A DNA stretch of 64,000 nt from Macquaria australasica (taxonomy: Eukaryota > Chordata > Actinopteri > Centrarchiformes > Percichthyidae). Where the stretch lies: positions 5,158,110 to 5,222,109 of the forward strand of contig SEMN01000001.1 in NCBI GenBank assembly GCA_005408345.1, given 5' to 3'. The notes below the pieces were generated by a model. The model made no database searches. It was not told where the DNA came from and was given only the letters and a program-made list of their open reading frames with translations. A program made the translations under genes and the position numbers. Positions 13,309 to 23,976 of this stretch are shown here, in pieces (position 1 is the first letter of the stretch; each line of letters begins with the position of its first letter).

Positions 13309-14064
13309 GTGACAGAAATGGAAAGGGGAAAAAAGGATGTTGTGACTGCAATGCATTACTCATGATTTTGGGCAGAGCTTGTGTCAGAAATCTCAACTGT
13401 ATGACACAGAACATGCTATGAATGTATTCATTCGTTTATGTATGTATGTACAGTACACTGTGTGACATAAAAAAAAGCAAAGGCTAAGAGTGCACCTATA
13501 TGCGTGAGAGACAAGATGCTTAAAAGAGCCCCTGAAGAACATCAAGCAATATCACAAAGTAATGTTGTGCTACAGGCTGCCTATCAGAATGTGGAATTCA
13601 GCATCATAGTGAATATGTTACTTCTTCTGAAATTATAATATGTTGATAATTTTTTATTTTTTATTTTTTACAAATAATACACATTACAGCATGCAGTACA
13701 GTTAGGCTGCAGGCACATTTCAGTGACTCTGAGTATCCAAGCACACATGCTCTAAGTGCACAGGCCAGGCAGCGAGATATGTACATTTTGCATTAATAGA
13801 TGCAATCCCAGGCCCCCATTCCTCCGGGCTTTCTTTTGTTAATGGCATTATGAAGCACACAAGACCAGTGACATTAACTTGATATTCAGCTTCCATCTTA
13901 GCACAGAAGAATGCTAAAAATATATAGTGAAAAGAAACCACTGCCAGTGGTTCCCTAGTGTAGGTAAAGAGAAAGAATTTGCTGTCTTGATGTTAGTCCA
14001 TCATAATCTGTGTCATTTTTCTATTTAACCACTATATACCATTTGTATAAAAAGCTATTTCCTT

Positions 14065-14440
14065 TAGACTATTACATTTTGCATTTAGAACACAAAAGTC
14101 TGCAAACTCCGTTTTGCCAGTCTGCGCATTCAGACACAGGCTGCAAACTCATTTTCACAATCGCGGCGGCAAAAAACACTTACGCGCGTGTGCTCGCACA
14201 AGCTTACGGACTTCTGACACATTTACTACGTGGTGTGTTTTGTACACAGGGTTTCACAAAAGAAACAGACTATCCGCAAGGGAGAGAGGGCGGGACCTCC
14301 AGCTCCTGACCAATCAGTGTCTTTGGAATTGCTAAGCACAACACAGTTGGCAAAAATGTCAGTCACCCCCCAAAGTCAGTTTATCGATGACTGAAACACG
14401 GACTCCGGCAGGCCTCCACAACCACCAGTAAGTCAACAAT
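14065..14440 (+). repeat. Left arm of the fold-back element
   Basis: Contains, in order, TCTGCAAACTCCG, a CpG-rich stretch (CGCGCGTGTGCTCGCAC) and CTGACCAATCAGTG, then the inner segment ACGGACTCC to AGTAAGTCAACAA. Each reappears in reverse complement in the right arm. The arm is broken at about 14440 by the L2 LINE and resumes at about 16300 (AATACATAAACT). Open frames here of up to 99 codons have mirror copies in the right arm and are arm sequence, not genes. Confidence 0.8.
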
Positions 14441-16300
14441 TGCATCAGACAAAGGACTTGTCTCTGTACTTGTCTTACTAGATCTTAGTGCTGCATTCGA
14501 TACCATTGACCATCACATTCTATTACAGAGACTAGAACATTTTATTGGCATTAAAGGTACTGCACTAAGCTGGTTTAAATCCTATTTATCAGATCGATAT
14601 CAGTTTGTACACGCTAATGATGAATCCTCTATGCACGCCAAAGTTAGTCACGGAGTTCCACAAGGTTCTGTGCTTGGACCAATTCTATTTACCTTGTATA
14701 TGCTTCCTTTAGGCAATATTATTAGGAAGCACTCCATAAATTTTCATTGTTATGCAGATGATACCCAATTGTATTTATCGATCAAGCCAGATGAAACCAA
14801 TCAATTAGCTAAACTTCAGGCATGCCTTAAGGACATAAAGGCCTGGATGACCTGCAATTTTCTTGATGTTAAACTCAGACAAAACCGAAGTTATTGTACT
14901 TGGCCCCGAACACCTTCGAAACACATTATCTAAAGATATAGTTTCTCTAGATGGCATTGCCCTGGCCTCCAGCGAAACCGTAAGGAATCTTTGAGTTATC
15001 TTTGATCAGGATATGTCCTTTAACTCCCAAATAAAACAAACTTCAAGAACTGCCTTTTTTCATTTACGTAACATTGCAAAAATCAGGCACATCCTATCTC
15101 AAAAAGATGCAGAAAAACTAGTCCATGCATTTGTTACGTCTAGGCTGGACTATTGCAACTCTCTATTATCAGGCTGCCCCAATAAATCCCTTTAAGACTC
15201 TCCAGCTGATTCAGAATGCTGCGGCACGTTTACTGACAAGAACCAGAAAAAGAGAACATATTTCTCCAATATTAGCTTCTCTACACTGGCTCCCTGTAAA
15301 ATCCAGAATAGAATTTAAAATCCTTCTCCTCACCTTCAAAGCCCTAAATGGTCAGGCACCATCATATCTTAAAGAGCTCATAGTACCCTATTACCCCACT
15401 AGAGCACTGCGCTCCCAGAATGCAGGGTTCCTTGTGGTTCCTAGAGTCTCTAAAAGTAGAATGGGAGCCAGAGCCTTCAGCTATCAAGCTCCTCTCCTGT
15501 GGAACCAGATCCCAGTTTGTGTACGGGAGGCGGACAACCTCCTCACATTTAAGAGTAGGCTTAAGACTTTCCTCTTTGATAAAGCTTATAGTAGGGCTGA
15601 CTCAGGTGACCCTGAGCCCCCCCTTAGTTATGCTGCTATAGGCCTAGACTGCCGGGGGACTTCCTATGATGCACTGAGCTCCTTTCTCCTCCTCTTCCTC
15701 TCCATCTGTACGCCCTCATATCCCATCAATGCTTGTTATTAATTCAACTTCTTCCCGCAGTTGTGTGCTTTCTCTCCTCTCTCTCTCTCTCCTCCCTTCT
15801 GTTGCTTTCTGCAGGTGTTTCTGCCTCTGGAGCTGTGGAGGTCTGGGTCTGTGGTTGCTGCCGCCTGCTGCCCCCGTGCTCCTGCTCTGCACCCGCTGAT
15901 GCTATTGCTGTTGTTGCTGTTATTAGTATTGCTATTATAATGTTGCTCTTAGTGTTGTTTCTGTTGGTGTTAACATCAATGCCATTACCATATCTATGCT
16001 GTATTGAGCTGCTGTATGTTCTCTTTCCTCCTGCTCTCTCTCTCCCGCTCCCCCCTTCCCCCTTCAACCCAACCGGTCGAGGCAGATGACCGCCCACCTT
16101 GAGCCTGGTTCTGCTCGAGGTTTCTACCTGTTAAAAGGGAGTTTTTCCTTGCCACTGTCGCATAGTGCTTGCTCATGGTGGGAACTGTTGGGTCTCTGTA
16201 AATATAAAGAGTCGGTCTAGACTTGCTCTATTCGAAAAAGTGCCCTGAGATAACTTTGTTATGATATGGCGCTATATAAATAAAACTGAATTGAATTGAA
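14440..16300 (+). mobile_element. 5'-truncated L2-clade (Maui-like) LINE
   Basis: Starts inside the reverse transcriptase domain and runs through the 3' UTR to a (TTGAA)n-type tail. The 3' UTR carries the fish L2 signature: CACCTTGAGCCTGGTTCTGC, a glycine-poor non-coding stretch with GGGAGTTTTTCCTTGCCACT, and a terminal GGCGCTATATAAATAAAACTGAATTGAATTGAA-type end (16268-16300). Orientation is plus, antisense to the Musashi gene. Comparison with the uninterrupted right arm of the host fold-back element places the junctions at AGTCAACAA| and |AATACATAAACT, with at most a few bases of target duplication, as expected for L2. Coding part is broken (see pseudogene entry), so it is a dead copy. Confidence 0.9.
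14442..15742 (+). pseudogene. L2 reverse transcriptase C-terminal part, frameshifted
   Basis: Three frames must be combined to read one L2-type protein. The first frame (open to 14933) shows LDLSAAFDTIDH at 14478-14513, GVPQGSVLGPILF near 14650-14690 and the catalytic YADDTQLYL at 14751-14777. Near 14868 the homologous reading moves to another frame (LNSDKTE-like). A G-to-T change makes TGA at about 14992 where the family has glycine. Near 15185 the frame shifts again. The last frame (15125-15742) holds the conserved L2 tail: RLLTRTRKREH, LHWLPV at 15278-15295, FKILLLTFKALNGQAPSYL and LLWNQIP. The endonuclease domain and the start of the RT domain are missing. Cannot encode an active enzyme. 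Confidence 0.9.
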
Positions 16301-16672
16301 AATACATAAACTGTAAGATGTAACATTAACTTTTTTGGAAAGGTAAAAAACCCCAAAATGTTTAGAAATGTTTTTTAATAATGGGCCTAGTCAGCTAGCT
16401 AACGTTAGCCAGCCAGCTAACTAGCTTTAGCATAAAGTAAACTTTAACCAGTGGTTGGGATGGGGGTAACGCTAGTGTTTCTACTCACTATATACTGTAT
16501 ATAATATACTCTATTTTCTTACTGTTGTGTTATTGTTACCTGACTAGGACGGCCCATTATTAAAAATATTACTATATTTCTAAACATTGTTTTTTGTACC
16601 TTTTCTGACACAAGTTGATGTATTTTGTTGACTTACTGGTCACAGAGGCCTGGTGGAGTCCGTCTTTTTGTT

Positions 16673-16794
16673 TTTATTGAACATTATAAACATACAGACA
16701 ACCAGCTTGTGGACATGAAATGAACATCTTTGTACAAATTAAGATTAGAGAATACAATAAATGAAATAATCAAATGGAATATGAAAAGGTAAAT
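16673..16794. other. Unassigned AT-rich insert in the right arm
   Basis: About 120 bases starting TTTTTGTTTTTATTGAACAT with no counterpart in the left arm. It directly precedes the inverted L2 tail. It could be a further retroposon tail or sequence carried in with the insertion; I do not recognise it. Confidence 0.4.
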
Positions 16795-16937
16795 GAATTC
16801 AATTCAATTCAGTTTTATTTATATAGCGCCATATCATAACAAAGTTATCTCAGGGCACTTTTTCGAATAGAGCAAGTCTAGACCGACTCTTTATATTTAC
16901 AGAGACCCAACAGTTCCCACCATGAGCAAGCACTATG
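16795..16937 (-). mobile_element. Short L2 LINE 3' end, inverted relative to the first copy
   Basis: Begins TTCAATTCAATTCAG and continues TATATAGCGCCATATCATAAC through CAGAGACCCAACAGTTCCC to GAGCAAGCACTATG. This is the reverse complement of 16160-16300 with hardly any difference. It is a severely 5'-truncated L2 copy of about 140 bases in the right arm of the fold-back element. ATGAA occurs on both sides (16792-16796 and around 16934-16938) and may be a short target duplication. The near-identity of the two tails points to the same subfamily and similar age, or to conversion between them. Confidence 0.85.
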
Positions 16938-17289
16938 AATGAAGTGTTGACTAGCCAACTGTGTTGTGCTTAGTGATTCCAAAGACACTGATTGGTCAGG
17001 AGCTGGAGGTCCCGCCCTCTCTCCCTTGCGGATAGTCTGTTTCTTTTGTGAAACCCTGTGTACAAAACACACCACGTAGTAAATGTGTCAGAAGTCCGTA
17101 AGCTTGTGCGAGCACACGCGCGCAAGTACATTTGCCGCCGCGATTGTGAAAATGAGTTTGCAGCCTGTGTCTGAATGCGCAGACTGGCAAAACGGAGTTT
17201 GCAGACAAAACAAAATGTACAAGTTTGCAATACTACGGTTACAGATACAAACCCCTGTTTTCAAGTACACCTTTTAGAATGATATAATA

Positions 17290-17520
17290 TTCCATATCAA
17301 ACAGCAATGTGTCCCTGCTGCAGGCCTGGCCTCTGGGTCCCGGGGACAGATATAGAAAGATACAGATCTATAACCTGCAGTATCGGGGCCTAATTGATGC
17401 AGGCCTAGCATGCAGGGAAAATCGACATGACAGGCATCAGCCACGTGTGACAAGCTTTATCGGTTTGTCCGGGTCTTCTGGCTAGGAGGAGTTACACAGA
17501 AAGTCATGTCAGCACGCATG
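17290..17520. promoter_or_regulatory. Candidate conserved non-coding block beside the fold-back element
   Basis: Immediately right of the transposon: GCAGGCCTGGCCTCTGG, GGGGCCTAATTGATGCAGG, GCCACGTGTGACAAGC (E-box CACGTG). Repeat-free and compositionally distinct. Confidence 0.3.
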
Positions 17521-18949
17521 CGTCATGCACAGCTCATTTATACCGTTTCTGTCATTTCTTTGTTTAACAGCGTATGAAATTGTCGTGGAGCTTTTTCTGT
17601 TTGCGGAGCCTGAGGAAGGTGGAGCTTGTCAAAATGACAGTACAGATTGTGGTACCAAATCCTGCTTGAACAGCAAAGCCCCGGCAGTGTGAATTTGAAA
17701 TGTCTGCTCGGAATACCCCCACAGATCAGCAATGAAATGTGTTAAAATGTGCGAGAAACATCTGAAAAACAGATGTCTAGCGGATGTTTCCCATAACACT
17801 TCCTCCTCCTCTGACAGGGTGAGCTGTCTCTCTTCTATTCATATGCTAATACTCAATCAGGCTGTCCAATCCGGAAGCATTTCCAACCACATTTTTTTTT
17901 TTCAAGCAATCAATTTACCTTGGAGAGAGATAAAAGCTTAAAGAGTCACATAAGAGGCGAGCTGGAGCAAATGGTGATATGAAGTGAAAAAAAAGAGAAA
18001 AAAAACCCACCAAGACGGAAAAGAGGCAGTTGGGGAATAGCTGGATAATGTAGGTATAAACACACAAGTCTGTGCCTAGCAAGGCTCGACTGAAGCTCAT
18101 TCTCATCTAAGCTGAGTTTCCCCCACTGCAGGAGGGACTTCCAACACCTTCAGCTGCAATATAAATGTTAATAGAGTTCAGGGAAAGAAAACGAGGCGTA
18201 AACAAACAAATGTGGTATTCCATGCTTTGGGGCAGCAGGAGGGCCCTGCCATTGAGCAGTATGCCTGTGCGCATTTGTATGTGTGTGCATCATGTGTGTG
18301 TGCGTTTCCGTATGCATGTGCTACGGGAACGAAGGGAGAAGAGAGAATAAAGATGGGGCTTCTCACATACTCAGTATGAGCTAGGCTGTAGTGGACCTCC
18401 AGCAGTGGAGCCCCCCCCCAAAAAAACCTTCCTAAAACCTCCAGTGAGACTCTGCCAGATCATTTTCTACTTCCTAAAAAAGACAGCTTTGAGGGTGAGA
18501 GCCACTCCAAATGGAAATCCACTGTCACTACTGCCACCAGAACTACACACACACAAAGCATCCAAAACAAAAGTAGGTCTCATTCTAAATTGAGGGCTTT
18601 CTAAAATATCAAAGTATATCAAGGACACAGTATTTGTCTGTTTCATATAAGGCTTTTCTTTTTTGGGGGGGTTCAACAGGCATTTACAGTACAAAAACGC
18701 AGGGCAGTGAAAAAGAGAGATGAAGGGTAGGTGGGTGGTAAACACTCACATCCTCATTCTAAGCACACCGGCAGCCACAACTCTCCGTCCTGACTTGTTC
18801 AAAGGGTTGGCAACCTTCAGACCAATTAGACATCACAGGGCAGCCTGCACAGCACCCAGCTTTCATATAAACGGCTCTCCATGAATTTTTAATCAGCTAT
18901 AATTTAAGGATTTAAATAAAGATCAAATTCTTCCGGCTGAGGTGTCTTG

Positions 18950-18951
<2 letters not shown>

Positions 18952-18993
<42 letters not shown>
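18952..18993. repeat. (TG)21 microsatellite
   Basis: Uninterrupted TG tract; neighbouring short frames reading VCVC or HTHT are artefacts. Confidence 0.98.
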
Positions 18994-18994
<1 letters not shown>

Positions 18995-19139
18995 ATTTTT
19001 ATGCAATCAAATGGGAGTGAGTTTGCATGAATGTGTTCATCTGTGCCCCCCTCCATCTTTCTCTCTCGCTCCCTCTCCCCCAATCCCACCTGCCAGTGTT
19101 ACGAGCAGAAGCCCGGCAGGTTGTCTAACCCAGAGCAGA

Positions 19140-19190
19140 AAATTTCCTGACTGACTGGTTGACTGGTTGACTGGTTGGCTGGCTGAGTGG
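19140..19190. repeat. Imperfect GACTGGTT minisatellite
   Basis: GACTGACTGGTTGACTGGTTGACTGGTTGGCTGGCTGA-like run, 4 to 8 base units with drift. Confidence 0.8.
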
Positions 19191-22145
19191 CAGCATGTGA
19201 AGAGCAGGAGACAGATCTGCAGGGAATCACTGACAGATGTAATTAATGAGGTCATACTTGGAGTTGGCAGTCCCCTTCATATCCAATTCCTGCCGATCAC
19301 AACTGAACACACCTGCAGCTCCAACAGCAAGAAAAAAAAGACAATACCCCTTGACAGTGTAAGGGGAACAGAGACTCATTTTTAGAACACATTGTCCCTT
19401 CTGAATCTCAGATAAGACTTCACATGGTGCAAATCCCAAAACGTTATCTAAACTGCAGTGACACAGAGTAAAATATATGAGTGGCTGAAGATATTTCAAT
19501 TCAACAAACATTTAAAAGGACAAAGAATTTTGTTTTTCTATTTTTGACATTAGCAATTGAAAGCTACTCTTCTTGAGACAACTAGAAACAGACTTTTTTA
19601 GCTCATAATTGGAGATTGTAAAGGCTGGTCTTCTGTTTACCTGTTGTTAGTCTTTAGTCTTAATTTTCTACTTTTTTTCTATATTTGTTTTCCTTTTTCA
19701 TTCTTACTCTGATGCTCAGAGGTGCTCAATTTGGGCAGCCTGGAGTTGTGATCTCTCTTGTGGTAATTTAATATGCTGCCCATTATTTTCTATTAGAAAT
19801 GTATAGTTTATTTGGGTCTAACTTCATATTTGTGGTTTTGTTTTTGATTGTAGAAATCATTTCTTTGTGAAAAATGTACAAACAAAAATTAACAAAGAAA
19901 AAAACAAAACAATGCTTGCCTCCAAAAAACAACTAAAATTGGCAAACCAATTCCCACAAATACATACTGAAAACACCAAAATGACCATTTGTCCTCCTTA
20001 TTATGTTTGGGAACATTTTCCATAATAACGTACATAACTGAGTGTGACATTTTATTAACTTATGAGACCAACAATATCACATGAAACAGTAATAGAAACA
20101 CATATCCAGAAAAAAAGTTTGTGAAATAAAGGTACTACCATACACCATGGTATTACTGCAGGACACGTACACAGTGCCAGCAGTAGCCCTATAGTTAATT
20201 ATGCTGAATGTCAATGAGTATTCCTCCATTTCCACCTAGACCATATTATACCATCTCCTGGCCTGGTTTCTAACTTCATGGTGGAGAGTGTTTATTACCT
20301 GTAAACAAGCAGGAAAACAGGCCTTGTCACGTTTCACTGGGGCTCCCTAACTCATCACTAATATGTGAAAATATGTATTCAGGTCAAAGATTTTAGGCCT
20401 TCCCCTGAGACCCTGTCAGTCTTCAGTCCTCCTTAGTGCAAACATGCAAACAAACACATGTGACAAAGGGCACACGTTGCCTAGCAAACACTGTATACTC
20501 AAAGGAGAACAGAGAAATACACACTCAGGTATGGACATGGTTTGCATGAGCATGTGTGTGCATTTATGTGCACACTTACATTTTCCCCCCTCTTTCTGCA
20601 CTTTGGGCTGACCAGCCATTAGAGCTTCAATGGAACACTTACTAACCCTGAAAACAAAGAAGAGCCTTGGCAATGCTCTTGTTATCCATCACCTCTTCAC
20701 TCTTGCATAAATAACTCTTAATAAATAGCATCATCATGTCAGAGAGCTTTCAGCTGCGTGGCCTCCGCTGTAGCTCCAACCTATTTTTTCTTCACTCTGC
20801 ACTTTTATCCTCACTTGTTTTGCATTTTTGCCTCACTTAGCATTAAGGGATACAAAATATTTTGAATCCAGGGTTCTGGTGACTCTTCAAGGATGCGAGG
20901 TGCAATTCCCAGTGATGGTTTAGGTACACTCATCCCTTTGGAGGGAATGGCAAGCTGTTGTGAATTTAAAGCCATTCTGACTGACCATCTTTGCCCTACA
21001 GCGAGGTATTACCAACCTGATTAGAGTGGTCTATTTTAGGATTGCAACACCCTCATCTACAAGGCACAGTCAATCACTGAATGGCTGGAAGAGCATGAAA
21101 ACAATGTAAACCCTTTATAATGTCAACATGTCTGAATTAAACTGAATGTTTAAAGCAGATTTAGACTTGCACACATTAACACAGCCTACTCCAATTTTTA
21201 ATCATTTTTTTAAACATTTATCTTGTTTGTACCTTATTGTAGGATTTTATTTCAATTGCATAAACTCACTTCTTTATAAATACAGTAGTCCTTATTGTTA
21301 TTGCATAAAAAGTAAGGGTAAATCTGATGATTAAGTGATCAGAGCAGTACAGTTCACATGCACTTTCACTTTGTACGAATACTTCTCAAAAGGCGTTTAC
21401 TTTCTAAGCAAATGCAAAACCAAAATCACAGCAGTGACCCTTAACCTTATCACATTTGCTGCTGCTCATTTCTGCCTGACAATCAACCTGAATGTCATTA
21501 TATCCAATCAAATGATCCATAGCCTGCACCAGTATCACTACTAGTGCCTCATACTCTTATGTCAAAACATGTGGTGCTATCCCTTTTCTTCTGCTTCAAT
21601 AAAGGTGGTAATTGTGTGTGTGTTTCTACGTGTTAGTGTATCAAAAGGCCTCAGGTGTTGTAGCTTGTTTTTGGCCCTTTTGGTGTGTAGCCGAGCGCAG
21701 CGCTCCAAACAAACTGGAAGCGCTACGAAAAGCTCTGCAGTGAAGTAATTAAGTTACTTTGCTGTACTGTAACAGTGTGGGAACACAATTACTAATAATT
21801 GTTAAAAGTAACCAGAATCAGAAGAACTAAGCATGACTGCAAAGTAGGTCGATCACATTCAATATCGCTTATTTAGTCTTCTCTCCTTGTATTTCCCCCC
21901 TCTCTGTCTTTTTGATGATGAAACACTCAGCAGGCACAGTAACACATTTCAAGTGTTATCATTGTATTAACAAAGCTTTGGCCTGGCATTCATGTTTCCT
22001 GCTTTTTTTACTTTTCCTTTTTCACACTCCACCTCAAAGAGCAGTGTCATGTTTTATCTGACCATCTCACACAGAGCCTAGAGAGCCTATCTCTTTTATC
22101 TGACCACCTCTATCTACCTCTCTTTTTCTCTGTCTTTTTTGCAAC

Positions 22146-22252
<107 letters not shown>

Positions 22253-23935
22253 GCCAGGGGGGTAGATTCTAAAAAAAAAAAAACCTTATTTCTCCCTAAT
22301 AGCCAAAGGAGAGCTTACTGTGTCTTTTAGTGGAAATAAGGTTATTAATAAGGTTATGGTGCCCTTCTAGGAAAAGGTTGCCTTGAGATGTCATGGCAAC
22401 AGCCTTTGGAGAAAAAACAAAATCAATCAGCACTTAGGGTAGATGAGATCGAATGACAACAGAAAGGACTATACAAAGAGTTTAAATAATGACATGTGGC
22501 TGAAATTGTGGAGACAACCTCAGCTCCACCTGCACAAGCACTCGGCTCCCCTCCCTCCAGGCATTCCCCTTTCCTCCTCTACCCTTATATAGAGCTATTT
22601 CTTTCACTGAGAAAGACACTGGTTAAGCCCTCTTGACTATACCCAAGTTATTTATAGACAGAGGTTCCACAACAGATAACCGCTGTCCAAAGTAGGAAGA
22701 AGAAGGATGATAACTGGTCATTTTAACCAAAAGTGGCAGTGCAACTTAGACTACAACAAAACAGACTGACTTAGTGCCAAGCACCTTGTTCACAAGAGCC
22801 CTTAATGTTGCGAAATAGACAATGAGACTATATTAAGTGCTCAACAATGGGGGTTTCTAAAGTACGATGAATCCCGCTGGGTCTACTAGAGTTAGAGGCT
22901 GTTAAGGATTCTGTCCATTGGTCTGTGATGAATGATGTGGTACCCAGCGTACTTTAGCAATGATAGCTTATAGCTCCATTAGCCTGTAACTACAGAGAAA
23001 GGGTCAGAGAAAACGGCGAACCCCTGGCAACATATAGAGCATGGGCCGGCTGCAGTGGCCAGAAAGATTCATTAATCTAAGATGATGAGTCTTGGTAGGT
23101 GTAATTAGGCCTCCTGACACAGGGAGCCTCACTAGAGTTGTGTTTAAGCCCTTTATGGCAAAAAGAATCTTGCCTGATGTGCTAGCAGTGGTTAGCTTTG
23201 AAACAAATAGAGCAATGAAGCTGTGATATCTTTGTTTACAAGAATGTCTCTGTATTTTCCTTAGGTGCTGCAGTGGGTCTGTGGGAGTTAATCATTCATA
23301 GGTAGCGGGTGGCTTTAAGACACAAATGCAACTCTTGCTGGCACCAGAGCTACCAGCATCACCCACACTTTCTATATATAACTCTTTTTCCATGGCTGGG
23401 CCATTTGTGGAGCAGAGTTCACAAGGACACTTGCCAGAGGAGATTTCTACTCTAACATTGTTAGCTGGACCCAAGGAAACATTACAGTCAACACCCTCTT
23501 TCATGAAAACAGCATTTTTATCAACACTTTATACACTTTAGTTGCCACATGACCAGAGTCAGTGGAATTTGTTATAGGGACATGTATGAAGCTTACCAAT
23601 GTCTGTCTGCTAATCCACAACACCATGTTGACCCACATATAAAAAAAAAAGTTACCAAAAAGCTAAGGAAAGCAAATAAATTGTCTTCTTCTTCTGTCTC
23701 AATTAAAAGGTACATGTTTGACCACCAGGAGGCAAAAGACAGCAGCACATCCCTGAATTATTACAGAAACTCAAGTTCATGAGGCTGAATAGCAAACAAT
23801 TCCCCACTTAAACATCCAGCAATAACAGAGCAACATGAGCATCCCATTGGAGTCCTTTTATCTAGCCATCTGACAAAACTTATCATGCAGTTTGTAAGTA
23901 GTAGGACAGTCCAATATGTTTTTGTTTGGACTCTA

Positions 23936-23976
23936 TACTACAGCATACTGGATTATAGATCCAGTATGCTGTAGTA
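23936..23976. repeat. Perfect 18-bp inverted repeat (hairpin, 5-base loop)
   Basis: TACTACAGCATACTGGAT, loop TATAG, ATCCAGTATGCTGTAGTA: all 18 pairs match. Imperfect pairing may extend outward (GTTTGGACT against AGACCAGAC). No gene or terminator context; a small MITE remnant or a hairpin RNA are possibilities. Confidence 0.85.

Larger units (their letters stand above)
11681..14037. other. Intronic sequence, no gene seen
   Basis: Contains the octamer-bearing candidate element (12440-12600), the GA tract at 13268 and a TTTTTATTTTTTATTTTTTA run at 13650-13670. Nothing coding recognised. Confidence 0.6.
16548..17232 (-). repeat. Right arm of the fold-back element
   Basis: Reverse complement of the left arm: GACTAGGACGGCCCATTATT pairs with 16370-16394, the segment ending GGAGTCCGTC pairs with 14398-14440, and CCAACTGTGTTGTGCTTAG onward pairs with the outer left arm. 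Between 16673 and 16937 the arm has gained about 265 bases that the left arm lacks: roughly 120 AT-rich bases of unknown origin and a minus-strand L2 3' end. Confidence 0.8.
14038..17257. mobile_element. Large fold-back (inverted-repeat) element interrupted by two L2 LINE insertions
   Basis: The flanks of this 3.2 kb block are reverse complements. The outer arms (about 14090-14352 and 16958-17216) match over some 255 bases with few changes. Next inward, 14398-14440 matches 16628-16672. After an L2 insertion, 16300-16394 matches 16548-16630. The loop (about 16395-16547) contains AGCTAGCTAACGTTAGCC and related palindromic words. Weaker similarity continues outward to TTTGTAT near 14040 and to CAAACCCCTG at 17247-17256. 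The latter read inward starts CAGGGG, like hAT-type termini, but the left end is not a clean match and no 8-bp target duplication is seen. Without its insertions the element would be near 1.1 kb, mostly arm. No transposase remains, so it is non-autonomous. Class is uncertain. Confidence 0.8.

Noticed and set aside
14010..14335. Overlapping frames of 73-99 codons, with near-identical mirror copies at 16970-17270
   Set aside because: They are the arms of the fold-back element read on opposite strands, with no family resemblance.
15733..16097. Frames of 117-118 codons on both strands in the L2 3' region
   Set aside because: Low-complexity CT-rich 3' UTR of the LINE; the protein-like part ends before it.
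17246..17257. CAGGGG-type hAT terminus as proof of class for the fold-back element
   Set aside because: No matching left terminus or 8-bp target duplication, so the superfamily is left open.
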